Below the pieces are notes generated by a model. That model did no database searches, had not been told where the DNA came from, and was given only the letters and a program-made list of their open reading frames with translations. A program made the translations under genes and the position numbers. DNA of 64,000 bases from Nakamurella sp. A5-74 (GTDB taxonomy: Bacteria; Actinomycetota; Actinomycetes; Mycobacteriales; Nakamurellaceae), in assembly GCF_040438885.1 (NCBI RefSeq), contig NZ_CP159218.1, forward strand, positions 4,684,570 to 4,748,569, given 5' to 3'. Positions 42,435-50,717 of this stretch are shown piece by piece. Positions within the stretch are counted from its first letter, which is position 1. Each line of letters opens with the position of its first letter.

Positions 42435-43498
42435 AGCTCAGCCTCGAGCTCTTCGATGCTGGGCAGCGCAGGTGCGAGGTCGGCGGGCAAGGACGTGGTG
42501 ATGGCGGCCTGCCAGTCCGCCACCCCGATCGGTGCGGCCATGCTGCGGAGGGCGTACTCGGCGACCAGGTTGTCTTTGGAGCGGCACAGCAGCAGACCAA
42601 TCGTCGGGCCGTCCGCGGGTGTGGCCAGCAGATCGTCGACAGCGGCGATGTACATGCCGAGCTGGCCCAGGAATCCGGGTTCGAACGCCACCGCCTTGAG
42701 CTCGATGACCACGTAGCGGCGCAGGGTGAGGTGGTAGAACAGCAGGTCGCAGAAGAACTCTTCCCCGTTGATGTCTAGCCGTACCTGGCGTCCGACGAAG
42801 GCGAAGCCCTGTCCGAGCTCCAGCAGGAACTGGGTGACGTGCTCGACGAGCTCGTTCTCGAGGTCGCGCTCGCGAACCTTCTGACCCGTAGTCAGAAAGT
42901 CGAACAGGTACGGATCCTTGGTCGCCTGCTGGGCCAGATCGGAGTCGGCGGCGGGCAGGGTCTGCTGGAAGTTGGTGACAGCCTTCCCGGAGCGATCGTG
43001 CAAGCGCGATTGGATCTGCAGGGCCAGGACGTCCCGGCTCCAACCGTTCTCGGCAGCTCGTGCCGCGTACCATTCCCGCAGGTCAGCGCTGTCCAGCTTG
43101 TCGAGCAGCAGCTGGTGGTGGCGCCAGGGCAATTGTGCAGCGCAGCGCTGCACAATTGCCGAATCGGGCCAGGCCGCGGCCAGGGAGCGCATATATTTGA
43201 GGTTGCGCGGGGAGTAGCCCCGCACGTCCGGGAAGCGGTGCTTGAGGTCGGCCGACAGCCGGTCGATGACCTTGCTGCCCCAGCCCTGCTGGGCCTGCCG
43301 GTCCAGGATGTCGCGGCCGATGGACCAGTAGGTGGCGATGAGTTCGGAGTTGGCCGCCGCGACCGCGCGACGGTGGCCACGGACGACCCGCTCGCTGACG
43401 CTGTCCAGCAGCGCCGGGTACCACTCCGGCACCGCAGCGCCCAGCGGGAGCGGGGTCGTCACGGACACCCGCGTCTCAGCATCCGGCGGCTCAGTCAC
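42407..43498 (-). CDS. DUF1016 (YhcG-type) PD-(D/E)XK nuclease-like protein
   Basis: Protein of 363 aa with the DUF1016 N-terminal domain (ATYWSIGRDILDRQAQQGWG; SPRNLKYMRSLAAAWPDS; AIVQRCAAQLPW) and a C-terminal nuclease-like domain with D251 (FFCDLLFYH) and E266-L-K268 (VVIELKAV). Such proteins are frequent inside type I restriction operons; their role is not settled but nucleolytic defence is likely. A 33-bp perfect palindrome lies in the codons for SAIVQRCAAQLP. GTG start is adjacent to the hsdS stop; the stop overlaps the hsdR remnant. It appears intact and probably functional. Confidence 0.9.
   Translation of the reverse strand: MTEPPDAETRVSVTTPLPLGAAVPEWYPALLDSVSERVVRGHRRAVAAANSELIATYWSIGRDILDRQAQQGWGSKVIDRLSADLKHRFPDVRGYSPRNLKYMRSLAAAWPDSAIVQRCAAQLPWRHHQLLLDKLDSADLREWYAARAAENGWSRDVLALQIQSRLHDRSGKAVTNFQQTLPAADSDLAQQATKDPYLFDFLTTGQKVRERDLENELVEHVTQFLLELGQGFAFVGRQVRLDINGEEFFCDLLFYHLTLRRYVVIELKAVAFEPGFLGQLGMYIAAVDDLLATPADGPTIGLLLCRSKDNLVAEYALRSMAAPIGVADWQAAITTSLPADLAPALPSIEELEAELGTVPGDPS
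43128..43160. repeat. 33-bp perfect palindrome inside the DUF1016 gene
   Basis: Arms GGCAATTGTGCAGCG (43128-43142) and CGCTGCACAATTGCC (43146-43160) around CAG. It codes for residues about 113-124 of the nuclease-like protein on the minus strand. Its core recurs, outside any gene, at 41558-41576 and in variant form at 42260-42278. Confidence 0.95.
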
Positions 43499-44698
43499 TC
43501 ACAGCACGTCCTCGACCTGCTTCTCGGCGTCCTTCACCCGGAGCCGGCCGGACATCAGCTCGGGGAGGAGGGTGTCGCGGAGGGTGGCAAGTACATTCGA
43601 CTCATCACGGAGAGACCCCAGTAATGGGACGATCTTTTCCGCGAGCGCGTCGAACGCTGAAAGATCTGCGTGCGCAAAAATTGGATAATCGACGAGATCC
43701 CGCGCGCTCACGCGCTGGCGACCAGAGGTCCCGATCATCTGTTGAATAGCGAATGATCGGAATGCTTCGTCGGTCGCGATAAAAAAACTCAGTGAGGGAT
43801 GATGTCCCACGCGGGTCCGCATTACCACGAACTCAGTCGAACCGATGGCCACCGCTCCGTCGGACAAGAAATCTACGAAGCCAGTCTTGCGGTTCTCCAG
43901 ACAGGGTGTGATGCGTGCAAGCAGGGTGTCGCCGTTCTGGAACCGGGCGCCGCCCCTAGCGGATCGTTGGCCCCAACGGGACGCCAACATTGAGGACGTG
44001 GGCAGGTTTTGCATATCGAGGTAGACGGGGTTCTCACCCGTTACCGTCGGATTGGGCGGATTGAAATCGATCAATGCGGACAGCGGTGAGGCTTCAGCAG
44101 TACCCAGCAAGTCAATTAACCCCAACTTATCAAAATGTCCACGCAGCAGGCTTTCGGCCGTCGCGGACGTCGATGCATTGGCGGCAATCTTGTCGTCAAG
44201 TGCGCCCAGCACCTCCGCGATCGCCCGCTGTTCGGCAATTGGCGGCTTTGGAACTGGCAGGAGCTTGAGGTCTGACCCGCGGATGCCAGCCGCAGCGACC
44301 TGCTGCACAATCGTCTGGATTGATAACCGACCAACCCGCGATCGAAAATAGTAGTAATAGAATCCCGGACTGGCAACCTTCTTGTTGAGTCGGGCGCGGA
44401 TGATGTGGCTTTCCCAGCTTCTCGTGTCGGACGCGCCAAGGAAGATCGCGCACTTACCGGCGCCTTCGTAGGTCAACGACTGACGAGCAAACAGTAAATC
44501 TCCTGCGGTGAGCAAGGAGTGTTCCATCTCTCCAGCGGTCAACGGTGCGAGTTCACACTTCTGTTCAGCTATGCGGTCGTACGCAAAAATCTCCCGCATG
44601 TTGATCATCTGCGTTCCGCTTCCGCGACGATTCGATGGGCAGGATATCCCGTTGCGCAGAGGCAGCTCCAAGAGATCTCCAAAAAGAACCTGACTCAT
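43499..44698 (-). CDS. hsdS: Type I restriction enzyme, HsdS specificity subunit
   Basis: Specificity subunit of 399 aa with two target-recognition domains separated by conserved helices (PPIAEQRAIAEVLGALDDKI in the middle; a C-terminal helix LATLRDTLLPELMSGRL). The two domains would each read half of a bipartite DNA site. The stretch 43600-44640 is visibly poorer in GC and carries rarer codons than its neighbours, as expected for exchanged recognition domains. It overlaps hsdM by 4 bp. Confidence 0.93.
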   Translation of the reverse strand: MSQVLFGDLLELPLRNGISCPSNRRGSGTQMINMREIFAYDRIAEQKCELAPLTAGEMEHSLLTAGDLLFARQSLTYEGAGKCAIFLGASDTRSWESHIIRARLNKKVASPGFYYYYFRSRVGRLSIQTIVQQVAAAGIRGSDLKLLPVPKPPIAEQRAIAEVLGALDDKIAANASTSATAESLLRGHFDKLGLIDLLGTAEASPLSALIDFNPPNPTVTGENPVYLDMQNLPTSSMLASRWGQRSARGGARFQNGDTLLARITPCLENRKTGFVDFLSDGAVAIGSTEFVVMRTRVGHHPSLSFFIATDEAFRSFAIQQMIGTSGRQRVSARDLVDYPIFAHADLSAFDALAEKIVPLLGSLRDESNVLATLRDTLLPELMSGRLRVKDAEKQVEDVL

Positions 44699-46311
44699 CC
44701 CACCCTCCCCAACTGCTCCCGCACGACCGCCGCCAACCGCTCCGACTCATCGAACGCCGCGAACAGCTCGGTCTGCAGGCGGGCGACCTTCTCCTCAATC
44801 GGCTCGCCGTCGTCCGCGACTGCGGCGGCTCCGACGTAGCGGCCCGGAGTCAGCACGTAGTCCGCCGCCTTGATCTCCGCTAGCGTCGACGAGTAGGCAA
44901 AACCCGGAACATCCTCGTACACGGCACCTTCCGCCGACGCGCTGCCACGCCAGGCGTGGAAGGTGCCGGCGATCTGGCCGATGTCGGTATCGGCCAGCGA
45001 GCGCTCGGCGCGGTCGACCATGAAGCCCAGATTGCGGGCGTCGATGAAGAGCACCTGCCCCGAGCGGTCGATGCTTCCGTGCTTGCCGGCGGTCTTGTCT
45101 TTGGCGAAGAACCAGACACAGACCGGGATCCCGGTGGAGCGGAACAGTTGCGTCGGTAGCGCCACCAGGCACGAGACCAGGTCGGCTTCCACCAGGTTGG
45201 CGCGGATCTGACCCTCGCCACCGGAGTTGGTCGACATCGAGCCGTTGGCCATCACCACGCCGGCGCTGCCGTCCTTCGCCAGCTTCGAGATGATGTGCTG
45301 GATCCAGGCGTAGTTGGCGTTGTTCGCGGGCGGCACCCCGTACTTCCAGCGCGGGTCGGACTCGTTGCGGGCCCAGTCCTTGATGTTGAACGGGGGATTG
45401 GCCAGCACATAGTCGGCGCCGCCGCGGCTTTCCAGGTCGGTGTGCAGATCGCGGGCGAAGGTGTCGCCCCAGACAGGGCCGAGGTCGGCATTCAGGCCGT
45501 GGATGGCGAGGTTCATCTTCGCCATCCGCCAGGTGCGCTCGTTGTTCTCCTGTCCGTACACGGAGATGCCGGTGCGGTCGCGGTCGTGCGCCTCCAGGAA
45601 CTTCTCCGCCTGCACGAACATGCCGCCGCTGCCGCAACACGGGTCGTACATCCGGCCCTTCGTCGGCTCCAGCACCTCGACAAGCACTCGCACCACGCTC
45701 GCCGGCGTGTAGAACTCCCCGCCCCGCTTGCCCTCCGCGGCCGCGAACTTCTCCAGGAAGTACTCGTACACCTCGCCCAGCAGGTCGCGGGCGCGTCCGG
45801 CACCGAGCCCGCTGAAACGAGCCGAGTTGAACAGGTCGATCAGCTCACCCAGGCGTCGCTGGTCGACGTTGTCCTTGTTGAAGATCTTCGGCAGCGTCGC
45901 GCGCAGCGCCGGGTTGCTGGCCTCGATGTGTTCCATCGCCCCGTCGATCAGCTGTCCGATCGACGTCGTGTCGTCGCCCTTCGCCCGCTGCGCCAGGTAC
46001 TCCCAACGGGAGGTCGCCGGGATCCAGAACACGCCGTGGCCGGTGTACTCGTCGACGTCGTCGGTGAGCTGCTCGATCTGGTCGGCGCTCAGGCCGTCGG
46101 CCGCGAGTTCTTCCTGCAGCGCCGCGCGGCGCTCGGAGAACGCGTCGGAGACGTACTTGAGGAACACCAGCCCGAGGATGACGTCCTTGTACTGCGAGGC
46201 GTCCATCGACCCGCGCAGCTTGTCGGCCGCCTTCCAGAGCGTGTCCTTCAGCTCCTTCATCGTCGACGGCGCTGTCGGGGTGTCGCTCTTCGTGCGGCCA
46301 CGGGGTGGCAT
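44695..46311 (-). CDS. hsdM: Type I restriction enzyme, HsdM methylase subunit
   Basis: N6-adenine DNA methyltransferase of 538 aa. The N-terminal helical domain (LKDTLWKAADKLRGSMDASQ) precedes the methylase core with SAM-binding MYDPCCGSGGMF (residues 222-232) and catalytic ANPPF (304-308). It modifies the HsdS-specified site and is required for restriction by HsdR. Only one base separates its ATG from the stop of the upstream pseudo-methylase gene. Confidence 0.96.
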   Translation of the reverse strand: MPPRGRTKSDTPTAPSTMKELKDTLWKAADKLRGSMDASQYKDVILGLVFLKYVSDAFSERRAALQEELAADGLSADQIEQLTDDVDEYTGHGVFWIPATSRWEYLAQRAKGDDTTSIGQLIDGAMEHIEASNPALRATLPKIFNKDNVDQRRLGELIDLFNSARFSGLGAGRARDLLGEVYEYFLEKFAAAEGKRGGEFYTPASVVRVLVEVLEPTKGRMYDPCCGSGGMFVQAEKFLEAHDRDRTGISVYGQENNERTWRMAKMNLAIHGLNADLGPVWGDTFARDLHTDLESRGGADYVLANPPFNIKDWARNESDPRWKYGVPPANNANYAWIQHIISKLAKDGSAGVVMANGSMSTNSGGEGQIRANLVEADLVSCLVALPTQLFRSTGIPVCVWFFAKDKTAGKHGSIDRSGQVLFIDARNLGFMVDRAERSLADTDIGQIAGTFHAWRGSASAEGAVYEDVPGFAYSSTLAEIKAADYVLTPGRYVGAAAVADDGEPIEEKVARLQTELFAAFDESERLAAVVREQLGRVG

Positions 46312-46312
46312 G

Positions 46313-48559
46313 TCAGATCTCCTCGGAGGTGGTGCGGGGTGGTGTGGGGCAATCGGTGTCGTGCAGGGCGGGGCTGTCGGGATCGGGGTCTCGACTCCTT
46401 CGTCGCTCGACCAGCGTGGAGGGTCGCTCGACCAGCGAAGAAGTGGGAGGTCGGTCGACCACCGTGGGGGGCTCGCCGACGTCGCGGGCGTGGTTGATGG
46501 GTCCGGGGTCTCGACTCCTTCGTCGCTCGACCATCGGACTAGTTGAAGGTCGGTCGACCGTCGAAGTGCTGGATCGCTCGACCGGCACGGGGGAATCGAT
46601 GTCGACGGCGCCGCCGGCGGCGAGATCGAGGAGGGCTTGTTCGGCGTCGGCCACCGCGGCGAGCTGGACTGCCAGCCGGCGGCGCTCGTCGTCCAGGGCG
46701 GCGAGGCCGGAGCGGACCGACGGAGCCGTGAGGTGATCGATCAGCGGGATCGACCAGGTGCGCCAGGCGGTTTCACCGGGCTCCCGCGCGTTGATCGCGG
46801 CGGCCAGCGATGCGGGGATCAGCCGCACGTCAGTGCTCCGCAGCACGCGCGAAGGATGACGCACCACAGCGCCCCCCTTCCGATCGACGAACGCCCGCGG
46901 CCGGCCGCTGGTGCAGAACACCACGTCGCCCGGGTCCGTGTACTGCAGCTGCGGATACGTGAGGTTCAGGTCGAACCGATCGAGAGTCGCGACCGGTTCG
47001 GCGCCGCTGCGGGCATCGAGCACCGGCACGCCACCGTCATCGGTGTCCACCGCCTGTGTCATCCGCAGACCAGCACGGTAACCCAGCGCGCGTTCACTGA
47101 TCAGTTGCGACATCGTCGCGGCCAGCGGGGAATACGGCGTGGTGCGCACCTGAACCGTCGGCACCAGGGGCGGATCAGCCACTGAACCGGTCAGTGCGGC
47201 GACAGCCTTGTCGTACCTGTCCAGGAGCACCACGGTGGGGTGCGCCCGCTCCGATCGACGTGCGGGCGGCACGAGAGACTTCTTCGCGGCCCCCAGCCAG
47301 GACTTCGTCCGGATCTGGCAGACCTCCAACTGTCGGGCCCGCAGACCGCGCGATCCGTCCAGGCCGGCCAGCACATCGGACACCAACCCGCTCAGGACGA
47401 CTTCGTCGAACGCTCGATCGGCGAGATCGGCGGTCACCGTACGGGGCTCGTTCGCCTCCTCCGTGGGACCGAAACACCACAGCGCCAACCGTTCCCGGGA
47501 TCTGGGCAGTCGTAGGCCGGCGGGCAGCCGCACGATGGCGCGCACCTTGCCGGAGCTCAGCAACCGACGCCGCAGGCCGTCGCACCGCTCGTCGTCGTCG
47601 GTGCGGCCGCGGTCGTCCCGGGTGATGCTGTCGGTGAGCGCGGCTGCCGGACCCCACACCAGGGTCACGGTCTCCGGCGGGCACGTGGCGCGATGATCCG
47701 TGATCGCCTGCAGCAGCGCGGCAGAGGTCGCGGCCGGAGCCTCGGCGGACGGCAGGCCCAGGAGGGTCACCGTGGGTGCCACGTCGTTCCGCCAGGTGAC
47801 TCCTTGAGTCACCAGTTCCCGTCGGGCAGCTCGCGCCACCGGGCCGGTCGGGCCACCGATCGCACCGATCGCCACCTCCTCGTCCAGATCGGGGAGCAAC
47901 GCAGAGGCTGCGCCCGTGGCGTCGCACACCACCGCTCCGGGACGCCGGCGTACGAGAGCTGCGGTCAGTGCGCGCAGCACCCGGGCGCCCGTCTCGGTCA
48001 GTGCCGGCTCACGCGCGGCGGACAGGGTGCGAGCCCGGCGGTCCCCCACGGCCCTGGCTGCGCCCGCGGATCCGTATGCCGCCTCCGACAGTGCGCCGGC
48101 CAACGGAAGTAGTTGCGGCAGCAGAGCTTCGCAGCGTGTCAGCTCGGAGTAGAGCAGATCGTCGTCCGGGTCGTACTGGTCGGCCAGATCGAGCAGGTCG
48201 TCGATGTCATCGGGGAGCTCACCACACTGGGCCTGCAACGCCAACAGCGACAGCAATGCCTGCAGGGGCTCCCGGTCCGGGCCGTCGATCAGGTGGATGT
48301 CGCTGTGCAGCAACACTTCACGGGCGGCATCGGCGTTGTTGCCGCGACCGGTGGCGGTGAGCCAGTCGGCGACGTCAGCAGCCGCGAAGCGTGGGCCGGC
48401 CACGTCGGAACCGGCACAGGGTGCGGGGAAGGGGACAGCAGTGCCGGCGCTGCGGGACCGCCACATGCTCACCACCGGACGCTGCACTTCCGCGAGGCGT
48501 GCGATGTCTCCCAGGGAGAGGGTCGCAGCCGTGTCCCACCTCGTCATCGTCATGGTCAT
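46313..48559 (-). CDS. HTH-domain protein with degenerate N6-methylase-like core and repeat-derived tail
   Basis: First gene of the restriction operon, 748 aa. The N-terminus has an excisionase/MerR-like HTH (LSLGDIARLAEVQRPVVSMW, then FAAADVADWLTATGRG). The middle resembles an N6-methylase, but the SAM motif reads VCDATGAASALLPD and the position expected for NPP(F/Y) reads LLGLPSAEAP, so catalysis is doubtful. A later part (TYPQLQYTDPGDVVFCTSGR; AWRTWSIPLIDHL) recalls HsdS-like sequence. The last ~75 residues come from copies of the dispersed GGTCGAG element (VERRRSRDPGP, VERRRSRDPDP). ATG at 48559 has GGAAGGGGG upstream. Likely a regulator or structural subunit of the complex; this is inference. 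Confidence 0.72.
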   Translation of the reverse strand: MTMTMTRWDTAATLSLGDIARLAEVQRPVVSMWRSRSAGTAVPFPAPCAGSDVAGPRFAAADVADWLTATGRGNNADAAREVLLHSDIHLIDGPDREPLQALLSLLALQAQCGELPDDIDDLLDLADQYDPDDDLLYSELTRCEALLPQLLPLAGALSEAAYGSAGAARAVGDRRARTLSAAREPALTETGARVLRALTAALVRRRPGAVVCDATGAASALLPDLDEEVAIGAIGGPTGPVARAARRELVTQGVTWRNDVAPTVTLLGLPSAEAPAATSAALLQAITDHRATCPPETVTLVWGPAAALTDSITRDDRGRTDDDERCDGLRRRLLSSGKVRAIVRLPAGLRLPRSRERLALWCFGPTEEANEPRTVTADLADRAFDEVVLSGLVSDVLAGLDGSRGLRARQLEVCQIRTKSWLGAAKKSLVPPARRSERAHPTVVLLDRYDKAVAALTGSVADPPLVPTVQVRTTPYSPLAATMSQLISERALGYRAGLRMTQAVDTDDGGVPVLDARSGAEPVATLDRFDLNLTYPQLQYTDPGDVVFCTSGRPRAFVDRKGGAVVRHPSRVLRSTDVRLIPASLAAAINAREPGETAWRTWSIPLIDHLTAPSVRSGLAALDDERRRLAVQLAAVADAEQALLDLAAGGAVDIDSPVPVERSSTSTVDRPSTSPMVERRRSRDPGPINHARDVGEPPTVVDRPPTSSLVERPSTLVERRRSRDPDPDSPALHDTDCPTPPRTTSEEI
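46385..46413. repeat. Dispersed GGTCGAG element, copy in the pseudo-methylase tail (1)
   Basis: 29-bp sequence GGGGTCTCGACTCCTTCGTC + GCTCGACCA, identical to 46505-46533 and, with one mismatch, to the reverse complement of 19335-19363. Related variants surround it up to about 46470. Confidence 0.92.
46505..46533. repeat. Dispersed GGTCGAG element, copy in the pseudo-methylase tail (2)
   Basis: Identical to 46385-46413, 120 bp further on, so the two copies are in the same reading frame and both encode VERRRSRDP. Confidence 0.92.
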
Positions 48560-48630
48560 CAGTGCCCCCTTCCCGTGGTCCGGTGTTGCCGCCACGCTAC
48601 GTCAGAAGGCGTTGAGTGCAGTGAAAAATG

Positions 48631-48650
48631 CTGATAAGCGCACTTATCAG
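48631..48650. promoter_or_regulatory. Palindromic operator between the divergent defence genes
   Basis: CTGATAAG-CGCA-CTTATCAG, a perfect 8-4-8 inverted repeat in an AT-rich patch between the restriction operon (start 48559, minus) and the coiled-coil nuclease-like gene (start 48738, plus). Its position suits a repressor controlling both directions; the HTH of the pseudo-methylase protein is a candidate binder. Confidence 0.6.
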
Positions 48651-48737
48651 ATAGTCGAATAAGCACTGTTCCGAAGGCGGCGTCATGGTTCTCGGTGTCA
48701 GGGCATCCCGTCCCGGCACCACACCCAGGAGGACCTC

Positions 48738-50159
48738 ATGACCCGCACCACCGCCCCTGCCGCCCGCTTCGACTCCGCCGTGCCGGCAGTCGTGATCGAC
48801 GCGATGACCGTCACCGAGAGCACCGTGATCGCGGAAGCCCGACGTTGGATCGACAGACGCCCGGCGAACCCCGGGCCCGAATCGGCTGATCCGCCGGACG
48901 TCACCGAGTTCGTCTCCCAGGCCCTGACCATCGGCGCACATGCCATCGGTGCCGCCGGCTCCGTCCGGCAGGCCGTCGACGTGCAGAGTCTGCTCAGCGA
49001 GGTCGAGGCGCGAGCGGCCCAGGCCGGGATCGACGCTGCCGCAGTCACCGGGTCGGCCGCCGCCGAGGCAGCCAAGTCCGTCGGAGAGGCGACCCGGCAG
49101 GCGAAGCTCGCCATCGATGAGTCCAGCCGGCAGACCCGGGACGCCTTCCGCACTGGCGTCGACGCAGCCAGGGCCTCCCTCACCGAGGAGCTGAACCGCC
49201 TGCTGGGCGGCGACAACCCTGAGCTCGCCACCCGTCTGCAGCCGTTGTTGGCGCGTTTCAGTGGCGATCTCGTCGATCGGGCCCGCAGCCAGTCGGAACA
49301 GCTGCTGGCCAAGGTCACGCAGCAGTTCGACACCGCGGATCCGACGTCGCCGATGGCGCAGCAGGCCCGGACCCTCGTAGCCCAGCACGAGCGCTTGGAG
49401 AAGGTGCTCACCGAGCGGCACGGCGAGCTCAGCATCCAGGTCGGCGCGCTCTCGACGGCCGTCACGGTCTTCACCGCGGAACGGGCCGCGACCGCGTCGC
49501 TGCGCAGCCGGACCACGGTGAAGGGCGGCGACTACGAGGACGAGATCGGCGTGGTGCTGCGCGAGATCGCCGCCGGACTCGGCGACGAGTACGTCGACAC
49601 CCGCAGTACAACGGGGTTCATCTCGCGCAACAAGAAGGGCGACGGGCTGTTCGAGGTGTCGGGATTCGACGCCCGGATCGTGATCGAGGCCAAGGACACC
49701 GCGGTGCGGGTCGGCTGGCGCGACTACCTCGACGAGGCCGAGCGCAACCGGGGGGCCGCTGCCTCACTGGGGCTGGCGAAGTCATCTGCTGCGCTCGACG
49801 GTCACACCTTCCTGGTGCTGGGGCCGCGCCGACTGGTGATGGTCTTCGATCCGCAGACCGACGATCCCGCACTGCTGCGCACCGTCATCCAACTGTTGCG
49901 GATGTCCGCGATCGCCGCCGGCAGTCAGGACAACGCGGGCGTGGTCGAAGCAGGCGAGAAGCTCACCGCCGCGCTCGCTGCGCTCGGCAGGTTCTCCGAG
50001 GTCCGCAAGGCGGCCACGGAGATCGTACGCAAAGCCGCATCGATCGACAGCACGACGACCCATCTGGAGACAGACCTGCGTCGCTGGCTGACCGACGCCC
50101 AGGCCGCGCTCGCGCGTGCCGCCGACGGCCCACTGACCTCGGACAGTCAGGCCGCCTGA
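48738..50159 (+). CDS. Coiled-coil protein with PD-(D/E)XK-like nuclease motif
   Basis: Protein of 473 aa not matched to a named family. Residues ~60-255 are Ala/Glu/Gln-rich and predicted helical to coiled-coil (AAAEAAKSVGEATRQAKLAI; TLVAQHERLEKVLTERHGEL). A compact domain at ~262-345 follows: GGDYEDEIGVVL, then KKGDGLFEV (D302), ARIVIEAKD (E317, K319), giving a plausible D-(x14)-E-x-K nuclease site. This layout recalls RmuC- or DUF2130-like proteins. It is divergent from the restriction operon across a shared palindrome and ends in a strong terminator, so it is probably part of the defence island. AGGAGG precedes the ATG. Confidence 0.7.
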   Translation: MTRTTAPAARFDSAVPAVVIDAMTVTESTVIAEARRWIDRRPANPGPESADPPDVTEFVSQALTIGAHAIGAAGSVRQAVDVQSLLSEVEARAAQAGIDAAAVTGSAAAEAAKSVGEATRQAKLAIDESSRQTRDAFRTGVDAARASLTEELNRLLGGDNPELATRLQPLLARFSGDLVDRARSQSEQLLAKVTQQFDTADPTSPMAQQARTLVAQHERLEKVLTERHGELSIQVGALSTAVTVFTAERAATASLRSRTTVKGGDYEDEIGVVLREIAAGLGDEYVDTRSTTGFISRNKKGDGLFEVSGFDARIVIEAKDTAVRVGWRDYLDEAERNRGAAASLGLAKSSAALDGHTFLVLGPRRLVMVFDPQTDDPALLRTVIQLLRMSAIAAGSQDNAGVVEAGEKLTAALAALGRFSEVRKAATEIVRKAASIDSTTTHLETDLRRWLTDAQAALARAADGPLTSDSQAA

Positions 50160-50162
50160 GAC

Positions 50163-50203
50163 TTCAGGGTCCCACCGCGGGAGGGGTGCGGTGGGGCCCT
50201 GAA
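50163..50203 (+). terminator. Rho-independent-like terminator
   Basis: 16-bp arms TTCAGGGTCCCACCGC (50163-50178) and GCGGTGGGGCCCTGAA (50188-50203) with a 9-nt loop and one G-T pair, starting 3 bp after the stop of the coiled-coil gene. Confidence 0.8.
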
Positions 50204-50227
50204 TCTCTCCGCTCCCAGGAGATCGAC

Positions 50228-50671
50228 ATGAGCGTCATCCCTGCTGTTCGCGGTGCTTCCGACGGTGTCCGGTCGCTGACCGTCCGGTGCAGCTGGTGCG
50301 GCGAGGTCGCCTTCGCGGTCCTCGTCCTCGGGGCCACACCGGCCGAATCCCCATTCGTCCGGTGTCGCGGCTGCACCATCAACCACCAACTGCTTGCCGA
50401 TCTCGTCGACGCGAGATCCCGCGGATTTCCTCCGCGACCACTCCACCCGACACCGCCACCAGAGCCGGTCGATCGACACACCTGCGTCTCGTCGAAAGTG
50501 TTCTACCCCAACGAAACTGCCGCACTCGCCGGGCTGTCCGCCTGGCGCCGACGCCGCCGACCCGGCCAGGCCCACGGACAGGTCTACGACTGCCCCTGGT
50601 GCCCCGGCTGGCATCTCACATCCGGCAAGACCCGTCGTCGAACCACTTCACCCCGATCCGTTCGGCGCTGA
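50228..50671 (+). CDS. Zinc-ribbon-like hypothetical protein, 147 aa
   Basis: Not recognised by name. It holds two CXXC pairs: CSWCGE with CRGC in the first third (a possible zinc ribbon) and YDCPWCPGWHLTSG near the C-terminus, the latter preceded by a basic helix KVFYPNETAALAGLSAWRRR. The CPxCxGWHLT ending occurs in small proteins of mobile and accessory regions. AGGAGAT precedes the ATG at 50228. It follows the terminator of the coiled-coil gene and so has its own promoter. Confidence 0.7.
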   Translation: MSVIPAVRGASDGVRSLTVRCSWCGEVAFAVLVLGATPAESPFVRCRGCTINHQLLADLVDARSRGFPPRPLHPTPPPEPVDRHTCVSSKVFYPNETAALAGLSAWRRRRRPGQAHGQVYDCPWCPGWHLTSGKTRRRTTSPRSVRR

Positions 50672-50717
50672 ACGCACGTCACCCGCCCACATCACCGTCC
50701 CCAGAAGGAGACCCACC

